A stretch of 64,000 nt of DNA, from the NCBI GenBank assembly GCA_910575555.1, contig CAJTFX010000006.1:1509-65508 (forward strand). The letters are read 5' to 3'. Made by a program: the position numbers and the translations under genes. Source of the DNA: Lachnospiraceae bacterium (GTDB lineage Bacteria > Bacillota > Clostridia > Lachnospirales > Lachnospiraceae). Below are positions 8,901 through 17,245 of this stretch, in pieces. Every line of letters begins with the position of its first letter. Within the stretch, counting starts at the first letter, position 1. A model generated the notes under the pieces. The model did not search any database, was not told the origin of the DNA, and worked only from the letters and a program-made list of their open reading frames with translations.

Positions 8901-11900
8901 AAGAGTTTACCATCGAAGCCTATGACTTTGAAGCCGCTTATGCAGAAGGCAAGGTGAAAATCACAGGTGTAGCGGACAGCGTGGTTTTAGACTGGGTAAA
9001 AGACAGAGAAAAATATGCAGATAAATATACGGAAGCGGATTCACCAGTAATGAAAGAGGACTCAGATGAAATTATCTGGCCCGGCCTGCAGGTAAGCTAT
9101 ACAGCGGTTGATATGGAAGGTCAGCTGCAGTCATCAAGAGATTTGGCGCTTGATACAGATTACACGGTAAAATATGAGAAAAACAATACCATTGGTACGG
9201 CAACGATAACCGTAACCGGAAAGGGTAATTTTAAAGGCACAATCAAAAAGGAGTTCCGAATCGTAGGAGATTTATCCGGGGATTATGTTTCAATGGAACT
9301 GAATAACGGGGAGCGTTGGGAATACAGCCCCGAAGATGCTGAGGGGAATTCTACTAATACGCCAGAGCCGGAAGTATACTATACGGTAACATTCAGCACT
9401 GGAATAACGCAAAAACTTTCACTGATAAAAGGCGAAGATTATGGAGTAAGGTATGAAAATTATACAGATGCCACTGCAGCTCCTGAAGGGATAAATTCTA
9501 CGAAAGACGGAAGTTCCCCGGCAAAAGCAGTCATTTATGGAATTGATTCTCCGGGAACATCTTCGGATAACGATCAAGAAGGGTTGAATGGAAATTATTG
9601 CGGAGAGAGAGAAGAAAAATTCCAGATTTATCAGCGTGATCTTTCCAAGGCGAAAGAAAATGAGAATGATATGCGTCTGGATGGAGTGGATGAGGAGGGA
9701 TATCCCTACACAGGTGAAGCGATAGAACCAGATATGCAGATATACTGCAAAGAACAGCTTTTGAATAAATTAGATTCGGCAGCGGCAGAAGGAACAGCAT
9801 ATGATTATAAGGTGAAAGCTAACAATAACGTTAATGTATATACCTGGCAGGATGATATCAAGGGCGGAACAAGGTTGATGCCTACTTTGACGGTTACCGC
9901 TAGTCGGAATGCCGATGAAGCATACGACGGAAACTATTATGGAGAATTTACCAAAGAATTCAAGATTAATCCAAGACAGATAACGGAGGATACGGTAGAC
10001 AAATTTGTCAAGATTAAAAACGACAGAATTGCGCCTCCGGGCGGCCTTAACGGATCTACAGGATATTTGGGAGAAGAAAACGCAGAAACCGGTTTCTGGG
10101 AGTGTGACTATATTCGTAATTATATAACGTTTGATTCTTTAGTAGAAGAAGGGAAAAGTGCACTGACAGTTGTTTGGTGTGAAGAAGAAGGAGGAACAGA
10201 GACAAAGCTGATTGAAGGTCAGGATTTTGCGGTCGGATATGAACATAATGCACGAATCGGAGACGCAACCGTTTATATTCGTGCACTTGAAGAAGAATAT
10301 TGTAATTATGAAGGCCGTTATGATAAGATCTTTAAGATTATGGCAACGATTGAAGATGTTAATAACAATCCGCCGGAGTATATGACACTGAAGTATGACC
10401 ATGATGTTTATTATGGCGTAGATCCAGTGTATCCGGATTTGATTTTTGAAGACAGATCCGGTATGCAATGTGAAGGAGATCCGGAGCCTAAGATCCTGAA
10501 AGAAGGAGAGGATTTCGAGATTGTTACATTGGAAAATCAGGGCAATGCAACAGAAACCAGCAAGAACAATACTGGAATAGGTAAAGAAGATGATGTAGAG
10601 GAATTCAGACCTACTGTTGTAGTAAGGGGAATTGACTGCTACAAAGGAGTGATAAAACGGTATTATAATATTATCAAGAAGAATTTTTCAGATCCTGAAA
10701 GCGGCATAACGCTGGTATTCGGCGGAGACGTTATAAATGACGATTACAATGAAAACGCTTATGTATATAATGGTGCAGCTATGGAGCCGCCTTTTGAGAT
10801 TTATAATAATGATTTTAAGAAGGTGGGAACAGAAGGCTATACACCGAATGCTGCAAACAGAAAATTAATTAAGGATAAGGACTATAAAATTGTAGAATGG
10901 AAGAACAATGATAAATTGTCTGAAGGAGAAACAAAAGCAAGTGTAACGGTGGAAGGAATCGGTGAGAACTATGAGGGTCAGGCAACATTTTACTTCTCTA
11001 TCATTCCTCAGCCGATTTCAGGTGCAGGTGTAAAAGTTGATTTTGAAAAGAATCAGATTTTTGACAGAACAGCGAAAGAACCGGAACTTACAATAACTTT
11101 TGATGGAAATACGCTTACGGAAGGTACGGATTATACTGTAGCTTACGAGAATAATATAAACGTAAGTACAGCGGTAGAAGAGGAAGAGAAAAAACCGGCA
11201 GTTGTCCTTAATGGTATTGGAGGCTTTGGAGGAACTAGCCGCATTACATTCAATATCCTTCCGGAAGATATAGGCAATGAGGAAGATATTGAAGCAACCG
11301 GCAGGGCAATTTATAAAGAAGGAGAGGAAGTTGTACCAGAGTTCCAGGTTCAGGCAAAAGACGGTACAAAACTTGAACTGGATGTTGATTATACGGTGGA
11401 CCCATATACAGGTGAAACAGGAATTAACGTATCAGGGGTGGCTACCATACGTGGAATCGGCAACTATACTGGAAGCCGTGAAGTAGCATTCCGGATGTAT
11501 CCGCCGGAAGGTGATTTCCGTATAGAAGAAATTGAGCCCCAGGAATTCAGAAACGCGCCGATAAAGCCTGAGGTAAAAGTATTCCTTGATGTAGATGAAG
11601 AATTATCTATTCAGTTAATTGAAGGCACAGATTATGTACTGGAATATGACAATATAATCAATGCAGGTGTGGATACTGCAGTTGTCGTTGCCAAGGGACT
11701 GGGCTATTTTGCAGAGCAGAATAAACAGGCGGCAGCGCGTTTTACCATTACTCCCAAGAGCATTGGTTCAGAAGGTCTGATAGACAGCGCCATGGAAATG
11801 GGGGCTATTGAACCTCAGTGGTACAGCGGCCGGCCAATTGTCCCAGGCGTAGAGCTTAAGTTCCAGCCTGCTCTGAAGGAAGGAGAAGAAACCAACAATC

Positions 11901-13258
11901 CGGTTATCTTAATACCAAACACAGACTATCGGGTAACTGCTGTAAACAATACCATGGTAGGGGAAGCAACTGCGACAATTACCGGTATCGGCAATTACAC
12001 AGGCGTCATTGAGACGAAGTTCCGTATCCACGGAAATATGAATCTGGTAGATGTGGCTCCCATTCCTACTCAGGAATATACCGGAAGTCCCGTGACGCCG
12101 GTTCCGCAGGTGAGCATCGGCGGAAAGGCCATGGTGGAAGGAACGGATTACCGTGTAGAATACAGCAACAACGTAGACCGGGGAACAGCATCTATTACCA
12201 TTACAGGTACAGAAGACTGGTATTTCGGCACGAAAGTTGTGAAATTTGACATTGCAAGAGAATTGTCAGCAGAAACTTCTGTCCGGGGCGTTGCATCTGT
12301 GTACACCTATACAGGCGCGGCCATTACTCCTCCGGTCAGAGTAGAGGATGACGGCAACCTTCTGGTCAGCGGAGTGGATTATGACATTGCGTATTCTGAA
12401 AATATCAATGCAGGAACCGCAGTCATTACCATTACAGGCAAGGGCAAGTATACCGGAGGCACAACAGCATCCTTTAAGATCAGTCCTCAGCAGTTGGGAA
12501 GAGCAAAGATCAGCCCTGTCAGCGATCAGATATTTAACGGAAAAGAACAGAATCCGCCAATCACTGTTACCAGCGGCAGCACCACACTGCAGAGCGGCAA
12601 GGATTACAGCGTAGTATATGTCAACAGTGCAACGCCTGGAATGGCAAGCGTGATTGTTAAGGGAGAAGGAAATTATACCGGAACCCAGACCATAAATTAC
12701 AGCATTAAAGTTCCTGAGGTTACCGGTGTGAAGGTTTCCAAGTATACCAATAAGAGCGTCACCATTTCCTGGACGAAGAATGACGTGGTCAGCGGATATG
12801 AGATTTACAATTCCAAGAACAGACGGGCAGCAAGGGTTAATAAACCAACAACTACCAAGGGAACTGTTTCCAAATTAAGCGCAGGAACCTCACAGACATT
12901 CCGGGTAAGAGCCTATGTCAACAAGGACGGACAATATTATTATGGGCCGTTTACAAGCGTGAAAGCAGTGACAGCGCCTAATTCCACTAAGATCAGCAGC
13001 CTGAAATCTACAAAGAAGAAACAGGTGACCGTGAAGTGGAAGAAGGTCAAAGGAGCGACTCAGTATCAGGTTTACCGAAGCACCAGCAAGAAAGGAAAAT
13101 ATAAAAAGCTTGCAACAACCAAGAAAACCTCGTATACTGATAAGAAAGCAACAGGCGGCAAGAAGTATTACTACAAGATCCGCGTATGCAAGAAGATCAA
13201 CAAAAAGAATTATTACAGCAGTTATTCCGCTGTGAAGTCAGTAAAGGCAAAGAAATAA
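5945..13258 (+). CDS. Giant secreted repeat surface protein (2437 residues)
   Basis: A Sec signal peptide spans residues 1-32 (hydrophobic core ALLLSVCMIAGM, then VHA before E). About 24 degenerate repeats of 75-120 residues follow, of the form Y.G..I.P...V, DYTV.Y.NN, GTA.VTI.G.GNYTG, F.I. They resemble MBG/Ig-like beta repeats common in clostridial surface proteins. Two fibronectin III-like domains close the protein (about 2257-2437), the last strongly lysine-rich. There is no sorting signal or S-layer domain, so attachment may be by charge or through a partner. GGAGG precedes the start. It heads an operon with a sortase and a TPKTG protein. A long adhesive or structural fibre is inferred. 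Confidence 0.85.
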   Translation: MYKDIGKRIMALLLSVCMIAGMVDLSGFTVHAEGIVQIGSVEVTDTDITYDGTKKKPNIVVKDYSDTPIDSGFSISYGENIHVNTGGTVTVTGDGVTCAGTATTTFPIKAKDFSSSASVTVVEPMKYVQGSGINILPEEMLVEDAGNALNSGTDYTYTLSDNNMGTADSNPKTVTVTVTGIGDYTGTATGSYQITRIEGEKFQLQDTGGVSSWVVVYNGKTQELPLAQLGNLKVTYDGINDIKPEEYEFRYRNTDRASRGDTKAQVYALGKGKRFGQLESNPIEFTVRKSLTAGNNYDVSKQIQADPIPAKPYQGPANPVELTEDDIKLYDPDYGREKPLVLGEDYTIGSYTRPTTANGQGKASVTINGIGGYVGSMKLEFEIYSPTLASIGVKAEGTFVYDRESKKDKVNVVVGDGVTYIEGTDYTLEYSTRTNHTDAGEHSITVRSTGTGKIQAGSTAEVKYTIAKRSIAPGNDVTVSDVADSYVYNGTAHKPTPAVSYKGQNLSASEVEYSYENNINAGTEAKVIVTGKGNFTGSVTKQFTINALPISEDNISVTNFDASKKYEGKPIEQSSINVSLKQGSVSKPLTKGRDYEITYEDNLNVGNATMKINGIGNYSGTVSKIFEITKRNITDGTSIRVSSPVIYTGNVIVPPVTITLGTVTLTEDKDFTLESVGNPINAQKQAEVRIVGKDNFEGETTGKFDIEARSIDSEYLTVTATGISLEDENFSEISNANLNEIFYKFEEKEGGVVTKDLKISYNGDGVSWNFGEGDYTIVHNDNNQPGTATLRITGVDNWKGTKTLEYRIRGDLSDFDTTTPLTEIITHPQTYIGSPVKPVDTEVIFNGNKLTHEKDYTIENYTTINVTTEATGKATADIIGTGDYYNKANVEFDIVPLNLSTDDLEKNEYDIALPAGITGIAGTYIYSGMPIEPKPEITHFGKTLTSDTDYTVEYNTDTDTGAGIKVGPQKLKVKGSPDNYTGEKEEEFTIEAYDFEAAYAEGKVKITGVADSVVLDWVKDREKYADKYTEADSPVMKEDSDEIIWPGLQVSYTAVDMEGQLQSSRDLALDTDYTVKYEKNNTIGTATITVTGKGNFKGTIKKEFRIVGDLSGDYVSMELNNGERWEYSPEDAEGNSTNTPEPEVYYTVTFSTGITQKLSLIKGEDYGVRYENYTDATAAPEGINSTKDGSSPAKAVIYGIDSPGTSSDNDQEGLNGNYCGEREEKFQIYQRDLSKAKENENDMRLDGVDEEGYPYTGEAIEPDMQIYCKEQLLNKLDSAAAEGTAYDYKVKANNNVNVYTWQDDIKGGTRLMPTLTVTASRNADEAYDGNYYGEFTKEFKINPRQITEDTVDKFVKIKNDRIAPPGGLNGSTGYLGEENAETGFWECDYIRNYITFDSLVEEGKSALTVVWCEEEGGTETKLIEGQDFAVGYEHNARIGDATVYIRALEEEYCNYEGRYDKIFKIMATIEDVNNNPPEYMTLKYDHDVYYGVDPVYPDLIFEDRSGMQCEGDPEPKILKEGEDFEIVTLENQGNATETSKNNTGIGKEDDVEEFRPTVVVRGIDCYKGVIKRYYNIIKKNFSDPESGITLVFGGDVINDDYNENAYVYNGAAMEPPFEIYNNDFKKVGTEGYTPNAANRKLIKDKDYKIVEWKNNDKLSEGETKASVTVEGIGENYEGQATFYFSIIPQPISGAGVKVDFEKNQIFDRTAKEPELTITFDGNTLTEGTDYTVAYENNINVSTAVEEEEKKPAVVLNGIGGFGGTSRITFNILPEDIGNEEDIEATGRAIYKEGEEVVPEFQVQAKDGTKLELDVDYTVDPYTGETGINVSGVATIRGIGNYTGSREVAFRMYPPEGDFRIEEIEPQEFRNAPIKPEVKVFLDVDEELSIQLIEGTDYVLEYDNIINAGVDTAVVVAKGLGYFAEQNKQAAARFTITPKSIGSEGLIDSAMEMGAIEPQWYSGRPIVPGVELKFQPALKEGEETNNPVILIPNTDYRVTAVNNTMVGEATATITGIGNYTGVIETKFRIHGNMNLVDVAPIPTQEYTGSPVTPVPQVSIGGKAMVEGTDYRVEYSNNVDRGTASITITGTEDWYFGTKVVKFDIARELSAETSVRGVASVYTYTGAAITPPVRVEDDGNLLVSGVDYDIAYSENINAGTAVITITGKGKYTGGTTASFKISPQQLGRAKISPVSDQIFNGKEQNPPITVTSGSTTLQSGKDYSVVYVNSATPGMASVIVKGEGNYTGTQTINYSIKVPEVTGVKVSKYTNKSVTISWTKNDVVSGYEIYNSKNRRAARVNKPTTTKGTVSKLSAGTSQTFRVRAYVNKDGQYYYGPFTSVKAVTAPNSTKISSLKSTKKKQVTVKWKKVKGATQYQVYRSTSKKGKYKKLATTKKTSYTDKKATGGKKYYYKIRVCKKINKKNYYSSYSAVKSVKAKK

Positions 13259-13306
13259 GCGAAGAATCGCTGAAAGAATAAGCAGGGAAGGATGGGAGTT
13301 GATATC

Positions 13307-14467
13307 ATGGGCAGAGTATATTGCATTGGAAAATTTCAGTTTGATTCCTATGAGAAATATCAGGAAGCTTTAGATGACATAGAGAAAATCAGATACATTT
13401 CCAAGAAAATGGATATCAATGAAACTGGAGTGGCCCAAAAGCTTTATTCACTGATTCGAGAGGGAAAGATCATATTTAAAAGTGCGATTGGAGATGATTA
13501 TCTCCTCTACCTCTCGGATATGGTGGCAGAAGATTATAAGGTCGTTTCCAGAACCACCTTCACTGACCGGGTGGCCCGTAAGATAAAGGGCCTGTCGCCT
13601 GGCCAGGTGGTCGGCGCCATCTGCATGACAGGCGCAGTAGTATGCTTTCTGGTATTTCTGGGCAGTGAGTTTCACGATCAGCAAAAGACCAGAGAACTGG
13701 AAAGAATTAAGGATGAACAGGAGATTTCCGCTGCGTCAGACTGGCTCTCCGCCCGATTCCTGGAAACATTGAACGGAGAAGAGGAAGAAGAGCCTGTTCT
13801 GGCCCAGTCGGGGACAGTAGACAATAATGTATACGGTGCAGAATTGGCGCAGGAAACCGTAGAGAAGCCGGAAGGGCCGGCAGTTTTGCGGGAATACCAG
13901 CAGCTGCATCAGCAGAATTCAGATTTTTGCGGGTGGCTCAGCATACCAGGAACAGGAATTGACTATCCGGTGATGCAGGCTGTACCGGAAAGCAGTGATT
14001 TTTATCTGACCCATAACTACGATGGGGAAGAAGATATCAATGGATCTATCTTTTTAGATTCCAGGAATGATTATGAACAGCAGGACGACAACCTGATTGT
14101 ATATGGACATAATATGAAGAGCGGTCTGATGTTTGGAGAATTAAAGAACTATCTTGATCCGGCGTTCTTCCAGGAACATAAGATGATCCAGTTCAATACG
14201 ATTTACGAGAAGGCGCAGTATGAAATCATAGCGGTTTGTCTGGCAAAAGTGCCTGCCGAGGAAGAAGAGGGATTCCGTTATTATGATTTTATCAATGCAG
14301 GAAGCGAAGAAAACTTCAGCAGTTTTCTGGAAAATATGAAGAAAATGAATATAATGGACGGGGATTTGAATGCCTCGTATGGAGATAAATTGTTGACACT
14401 TTCAACCTGCAATAATTATACAGAAGATGGAAGGTTAGTTTTACTGGCAAAGAAGTGCTCGCCGTAA
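13307..14467 (+). CDS. srtB: Class B sortase
   Basis: A cysteine transpeptidase that links sorting-signal proteins to peptidoglycan. It has an unusual N-terminal cytoplasmic part of about 100 residues, a single membrane helix (VVGAICMTGAVVCFLVFLG) and a linker. The sortase domain begins near WLSIPGTGIDYPVMQ, with catalytic His in IVYGHNM, Cys in LLTLSTCNNY and Arg in the following EDGRLVLLAKK. The start at 13307 is preferred over 13292 because GGGAG stands eight bases before it. It lies between the giant repeat protein and a TPKTG-ending protein, its likely substrate. The long cytoplasmic N-terminus is atypical for SrtB. Confidence 0.85.
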   Translation: MGRVYCIGKFQFDSYEKYQEALDDIEKIRYISKKMDINETGVAQKLYSLIREGKIIFKSAIGDDYLLYLSDMVAEDYKVVSRTTFTDRVARKIKGLSPGQVVGAICMTGAVVCFLVFLGSEFHDQQKTRELERIKDEQEISAASDWLSARFLETLNGEEEEEPVLAQSGTVDNNVYGAELAQETVEKPEGPAVLREYQQLHQQNSDFCGWLSIPGTGIDYPVMQAVPESSDFYLTHNYDGEEDINGSIFLDSRNDYEQQDDNLIVYGHNMKSGLMFGELKNYLDPAFFQEHKMIQFNTIYEKAQYEIIAVCLAKVPAEEEEGFRYYDFINAGSEENFSSFLENMKKMNIMDGDLNASYGDKLLTLSTCNNYTEDGRLVLLAKKCSP

Positions 14468-14501
14468 CGGCGCAGATACCAGTTTCAAGGAGGACAAGAG
14501 A

Positions 14502-16064
14502 ATGAGGAAATTATTTGGCAAATGTTTCAATGTAATATTGATACTGGCCTTAACCTTCGCGCTGTCCCCGGCGCTGCCGGCTATGGCGGAGGAAGATGTC
14601 AGTGCGTTTATTATGGAAGGAAGTACGATTACCGGCTATAACGGACCAGGCGGAGATGTCAGTATCCCGGCTTCTGTAACAGCCATTGCAGACTATGCTT
14701 TTGCCGGAAATACAAGCATTTCCAGTGTGACAATTCCGGCCAACGTTACCAGTGTGGGAAGTTATGCTTTTTCCGGATGCACAGGTTTGACCAACGCAGT
14801 ATTCGGCGGAGCGGCAAGTCTTGGAAGCGGGGCTTTCTATGGATGCTCCTCCCTTGGATATGTGGAATTGCCGGCGGGACTGACTTCCATCGGCTCAGAG
14901 ACCTTTGACGGCTGCAGCAGCCTTGGCACGGTAAATATTCCGGATGGGGTGACTTCCATCGGCGCGCAGGCGTTTAACGGCTGCGGAAGCCTTGGAAGCA
15001 TCAGTATTCCGGGTTCTGTGACGGAGATTGGAAGCAGCGCTTTTAATAACTGTGTGGGACTTTCTGAGATTAACATTCCAGATTCAGTATCTTCTATGGG
15101 AAGCGGAGTTCTGGCAGGCTGCAGCGGTCTGACTTCTGTTAGTCTTTCCGGCGGAATGTCCTCTATTCCAGAATTGACATTATACGGCTGCAGCAGCCTT
15201 GGAAGTATCAATATTCCGGGTTCTGTGGGAAGTATCGGTTCTCAGGCATTTGGGAACTGCAGCGGAATCGGAAGCATCAGCATCCCGGCTTCAGTTTCTT
15301 CCATAGATTTCAGCGCTTTTGACGGCTGCAGCAATCTGGCGGAAGTGAATGTGGAGAGCGGGAACGGAAGTTATGCTTCTTCAGACGGCGCCGTGTATGA
15401 CACCAGTCTGACTCAGCTGTTGTATTGCCCCATTGGGAAGTCCTCTCTGACATTGCCGGACAGTATGACGTCCATAGCTTCTTCGGCATTCAGTGATTGC
15501 CCTTATGTATACAGCCTGGATGTACCGGCATCAGTAACCACCATTGAGGTGGATGCATTTACCGGCAGCGGAATTAAGGCGGTAACGATTCTGCCCAATA
15601 CCACATCCATTGGTTCTCAGTCCTCCTGGACGCCGGATGTGATCCGCGGATACACAGGTTCCCAGGCAGAGAAGTTTGCAGATGAAAACGGATATATTTT
15701 TGAGAGTATCGGCACAGTTGGGGCAGAGCCAACAGAGACGCCTACCCCGACTCCGGAACCAACCGATAAACCGTCTCAGACCCCGAAGCCCACGGATAAA
15801 CCCTCCGCTACCCCGAAGCCATCTCCGGGAGCTGCCGGAGGCGGAAGTAACGGCGGAAGCACTACACAGACCGGCAGCGGCGGAGGCACCAGCGCCGGTT
15901 CCCGGACATCTGTTTCCAGAAACATGGGGACGGCACAGGTAGGAAGCGGAACTCCCAAAACAGGAGTTGCATTTGACGCAAGATATGTACTTTGTCTTGG
16001 AGTGTTCTTTGCCGGAGGCTATCTGGTAGTCAGCAGGAAGAAGAAAAGCGCGGATGCGGAATAG
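14502..16064 (+). CDS. BspA-type leucine-rich-repeat surface protein with TPKTG sorting signal
   Basis: A signal peptide (ILALTFALSPALPAMA) precedes roughly ten LRR_5 repeats of the type SIGSQAFGNCSGIGSISIP, as in the BspA/Treponema repeat family. A Pro/Thr-rich spacer (PTETPTPTPEPTDKP and relatives) and a Gly/Ser-rich stretch come next. The C-terminus has TPKTG, a hydrophobic segment (YVLCLGVFFAGGYLVV) and a SRKKK tail: a complete cell-wall sorting signal in the (S/T)PXTG style used by some clostridial class B sortases. AGGAGG precedes the start. Last gene of the operon, followed by a strong terminator. Confidence 0.88.
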   Translation: MRKLFGKCFNVILILALTFALSPALPAMAEEDVSAFIMEGSTITGYNGPGGDVSIPASVTAIADYAFAGNTSISSVTIPANVTSVGSYAFSGCTGLTNAVFGGAASLGSGAFYGCSSLGYVELPAGLTSIGSETFDGCSSLGTVNIPDGVTSIGAQAFNGCGSLGSISIPGSVTEIGSSAFNNCVGLSEINIPDSVSSMGSGVLAGCSGLTSVSLSGGMSSIPELTLYGCSSLGSINIPGSVGSIGSQAFGNCSGIGSISIPASVSSIDFSAFDGCSNLAEVNVESGNGSYASSDGAVYDTSLTQLLYCPIGKSSLTLPDSMTSIASSAFSDCPYVYSLDVPASVTTIEVDAFTGSGIKAVTILPNTTSIGSQSSWTPDVIRGYTGSQAEKFADENGYIFESIGTVGAEPTETPTPTPEPTDKPSQTPKPTDKPSATPKPSPGAAGGGSNGGSTTQTGSGGGTSAGSRTSVSRNMGTAQVGSGTPKTGVAFDARYVLCLGVFFAGGYLVVSRKKKSADAE

Positions 16065-16073
16065 ATAATGAGA

Positions 16074-16123
16074 AAAGGTACTGCAATACCTGCAGAACGA
16101 GCAGGTTTTGCAGTACCTTTTTT
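16074..16123 (+). terminator. Strong intrinsic terminator of the surface operon
   Basis: A stem of about 20 bp, with one mismatch, pairs AAAGGTACTGCA...CCTGC with GCAGG...TGCAGTACCTTT around a short loop and ends in six T. It separates the surface operon from the flagellar genes. Confidence 0.9.
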
Positions 16124-16227
16124 GAAAAAGAGCGCTTACAGAACATTCGGAAAGTAATTTTTGAAGGTAAATTACCGGGTGGGGAAGTTGTGTCGTTTAT
16201 TTATGATTATACTTTCCCAATATTTCC

Positions 16228-16254
16228 TAAAGTTTCTTTTTAAACAACCGATAA
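16228..16254 (+). promoter_or_regulatory. Sigma-28 (SigD/FliA) promoter of the flgM operon
   Basis: TAAA, 15 bases, ACCGATAA: a near-consensus flagellar sigma factor promoter about 80 bases before flgM. It puts the anti-sigma factor and the hook-associated proteins under the sigma factor that FlgM restrains. Confidence 0.8.
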
Positions 16255-16334
16255 ATAAAATAGATAACAAATCAGGAAACAGTTAACACTGTGAATATAA
16301 ACTGCAAGATGCAGAGAAGAAAGGAGATGCCTTT

Positions 16335-16610
16335 ATGCGTATAGAAGCATATAGTCAAATCAGTCAGGTGTACAATACCAGCAAAGCTTCCAGGACTAAA
16401 GGCAGCGGGAGCGCCGGTAAGAAGGATGAAGTGCAGATTTCCAGAGCCGGCAGAGACTACCAGGTTGCGAAACAGGCAGTAGCAGAAGCGTCTGATATCA
16501 GGAATGATAAGGTTGCCGCCTTAAAAAGCAGTATTGCATCCGGGAATTATAAAGTGGAAACAGGAGACTTTGCAGCGAAACTGATAGAAAAATATGAAGC
16601 ATATTTTTAG
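16335..16610 (+). CDS. flgM: Anti-sigma-28 factor FlgM
   Basis: 91 residues, usual for FlgM. The disordered, polar N-terminal half (SKASRTKGSGSAGKKDEVQIS) and the C-terminal helices (IRNDKVAALKSSIASGNYKVE, ...AAKLIEKYEAYF) match the sigma-binding family pattern. FlgM holds sigma-28 inactive until the hook-basal body is complete and FlgM is exported. It is the first gene of the late flagellar operon, directly after a sigma-28 promoter, giving the usual feedback loop. AAAGGAG lies before the ATG within a small AAAGG/CCTTT hairpin. Confidence 0.92.
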   Translation: MRIEAYSQISQVYNTSKASRTKGSGSAGKKDEVQISRAGRDYQVAKQAVAEASDIRNDKVAALKSSIASGNYKVETGDFAAKLIEKYEAYF

Positions 16611-16625
16611 AAATGAGGTTTTCAC

Positions 16626-17138
16626 GTGGCCAGTTTAATGGAAGATTTTATGGATGTATTAGAGAAAGAGAACGGGGAATATGAACGCCTTACAGAATTG
16701 TCCCGGGAGAAGAGACAGATCATTATTGACGGAAATATCCCCGCTCTTGAGGAGATTACCAGCAGGGAGCAGGATATCACAAGTATTCTGAAGAATCTGG
16801 AGAAAAAAAGAGAAGAAGTTGTCAATGATATGTCTATCGTACTTAGTAAGAAGCCAGAGGAACTGACGGTTACTAATATGATAGCCTTTTTAAATAAACA
16901 GCCAAAAGAACAGCAGCAGCTTCGGGAGTTAAAAGAGAAGCTGCACACCACATTAGAACAAATGGCTGAGATTAATAATCAGAATGAGGTATTGTTGCAG
17001 CAGGCAATCGAGATGGCAGAGTTTGACCTTACATTGTTTAAAAGTATGAGACAGGCGCCGGTTACTGCCAACTATGACAAGCGGGCAAATAATACAGGTG
17101 ATTTACTGGGAAGCAGCGGATTTGATGCGAAGCAGTAA
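16626..17138 (+). CDS. flgN: FlgN-type flagellar export chaperone
   Basis: 170 residues, helical and coiled-coil throughout (MEDFMDVLEKENGEYERLTELSREKRQIIIDGN; LRELKEKLHTTLEQMAEINNQNEVLL), the pattern of FlgN, which keeps FlgK and FlgL export-competent. The position between flgM and flgK is standard. The start is GTG at 16626 with GAGG upstream; ATG at 16638 is an alternative. Confidence 0.85.
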   Translation: MASLMEDFMDVLEKENGEYERLTELSREKRQIIIDGNIPALEEITSREQDITSILKNLEKKREEVVNDMSIVLSKKPEELTVTNMIAFLNKQPKEQQQLRELKEKLHTTLEQMAEINNQNEVLLQQAIEMAEFDLTLFKSMRQAPVTANYDKRANNTGDLLGSSGFDAKQ

Positions 17139-17245
17139 AGAATTGCAAAAAGCGCAGGCAATCAATTCACCGCAGATGAAAACGAAAACAGATTAGGGAT
17201 AGAAATTCATAGCAGGGACGCGGAAATAGAAGGAGAAAGCAAGTT

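Noticed and set aside
5945-12720. Regular repeats that could suggest a CRISPR or satellite
   Set aside because: They are degenerate protein repeats in one long frame, with no identical DNA repeats or spacers.
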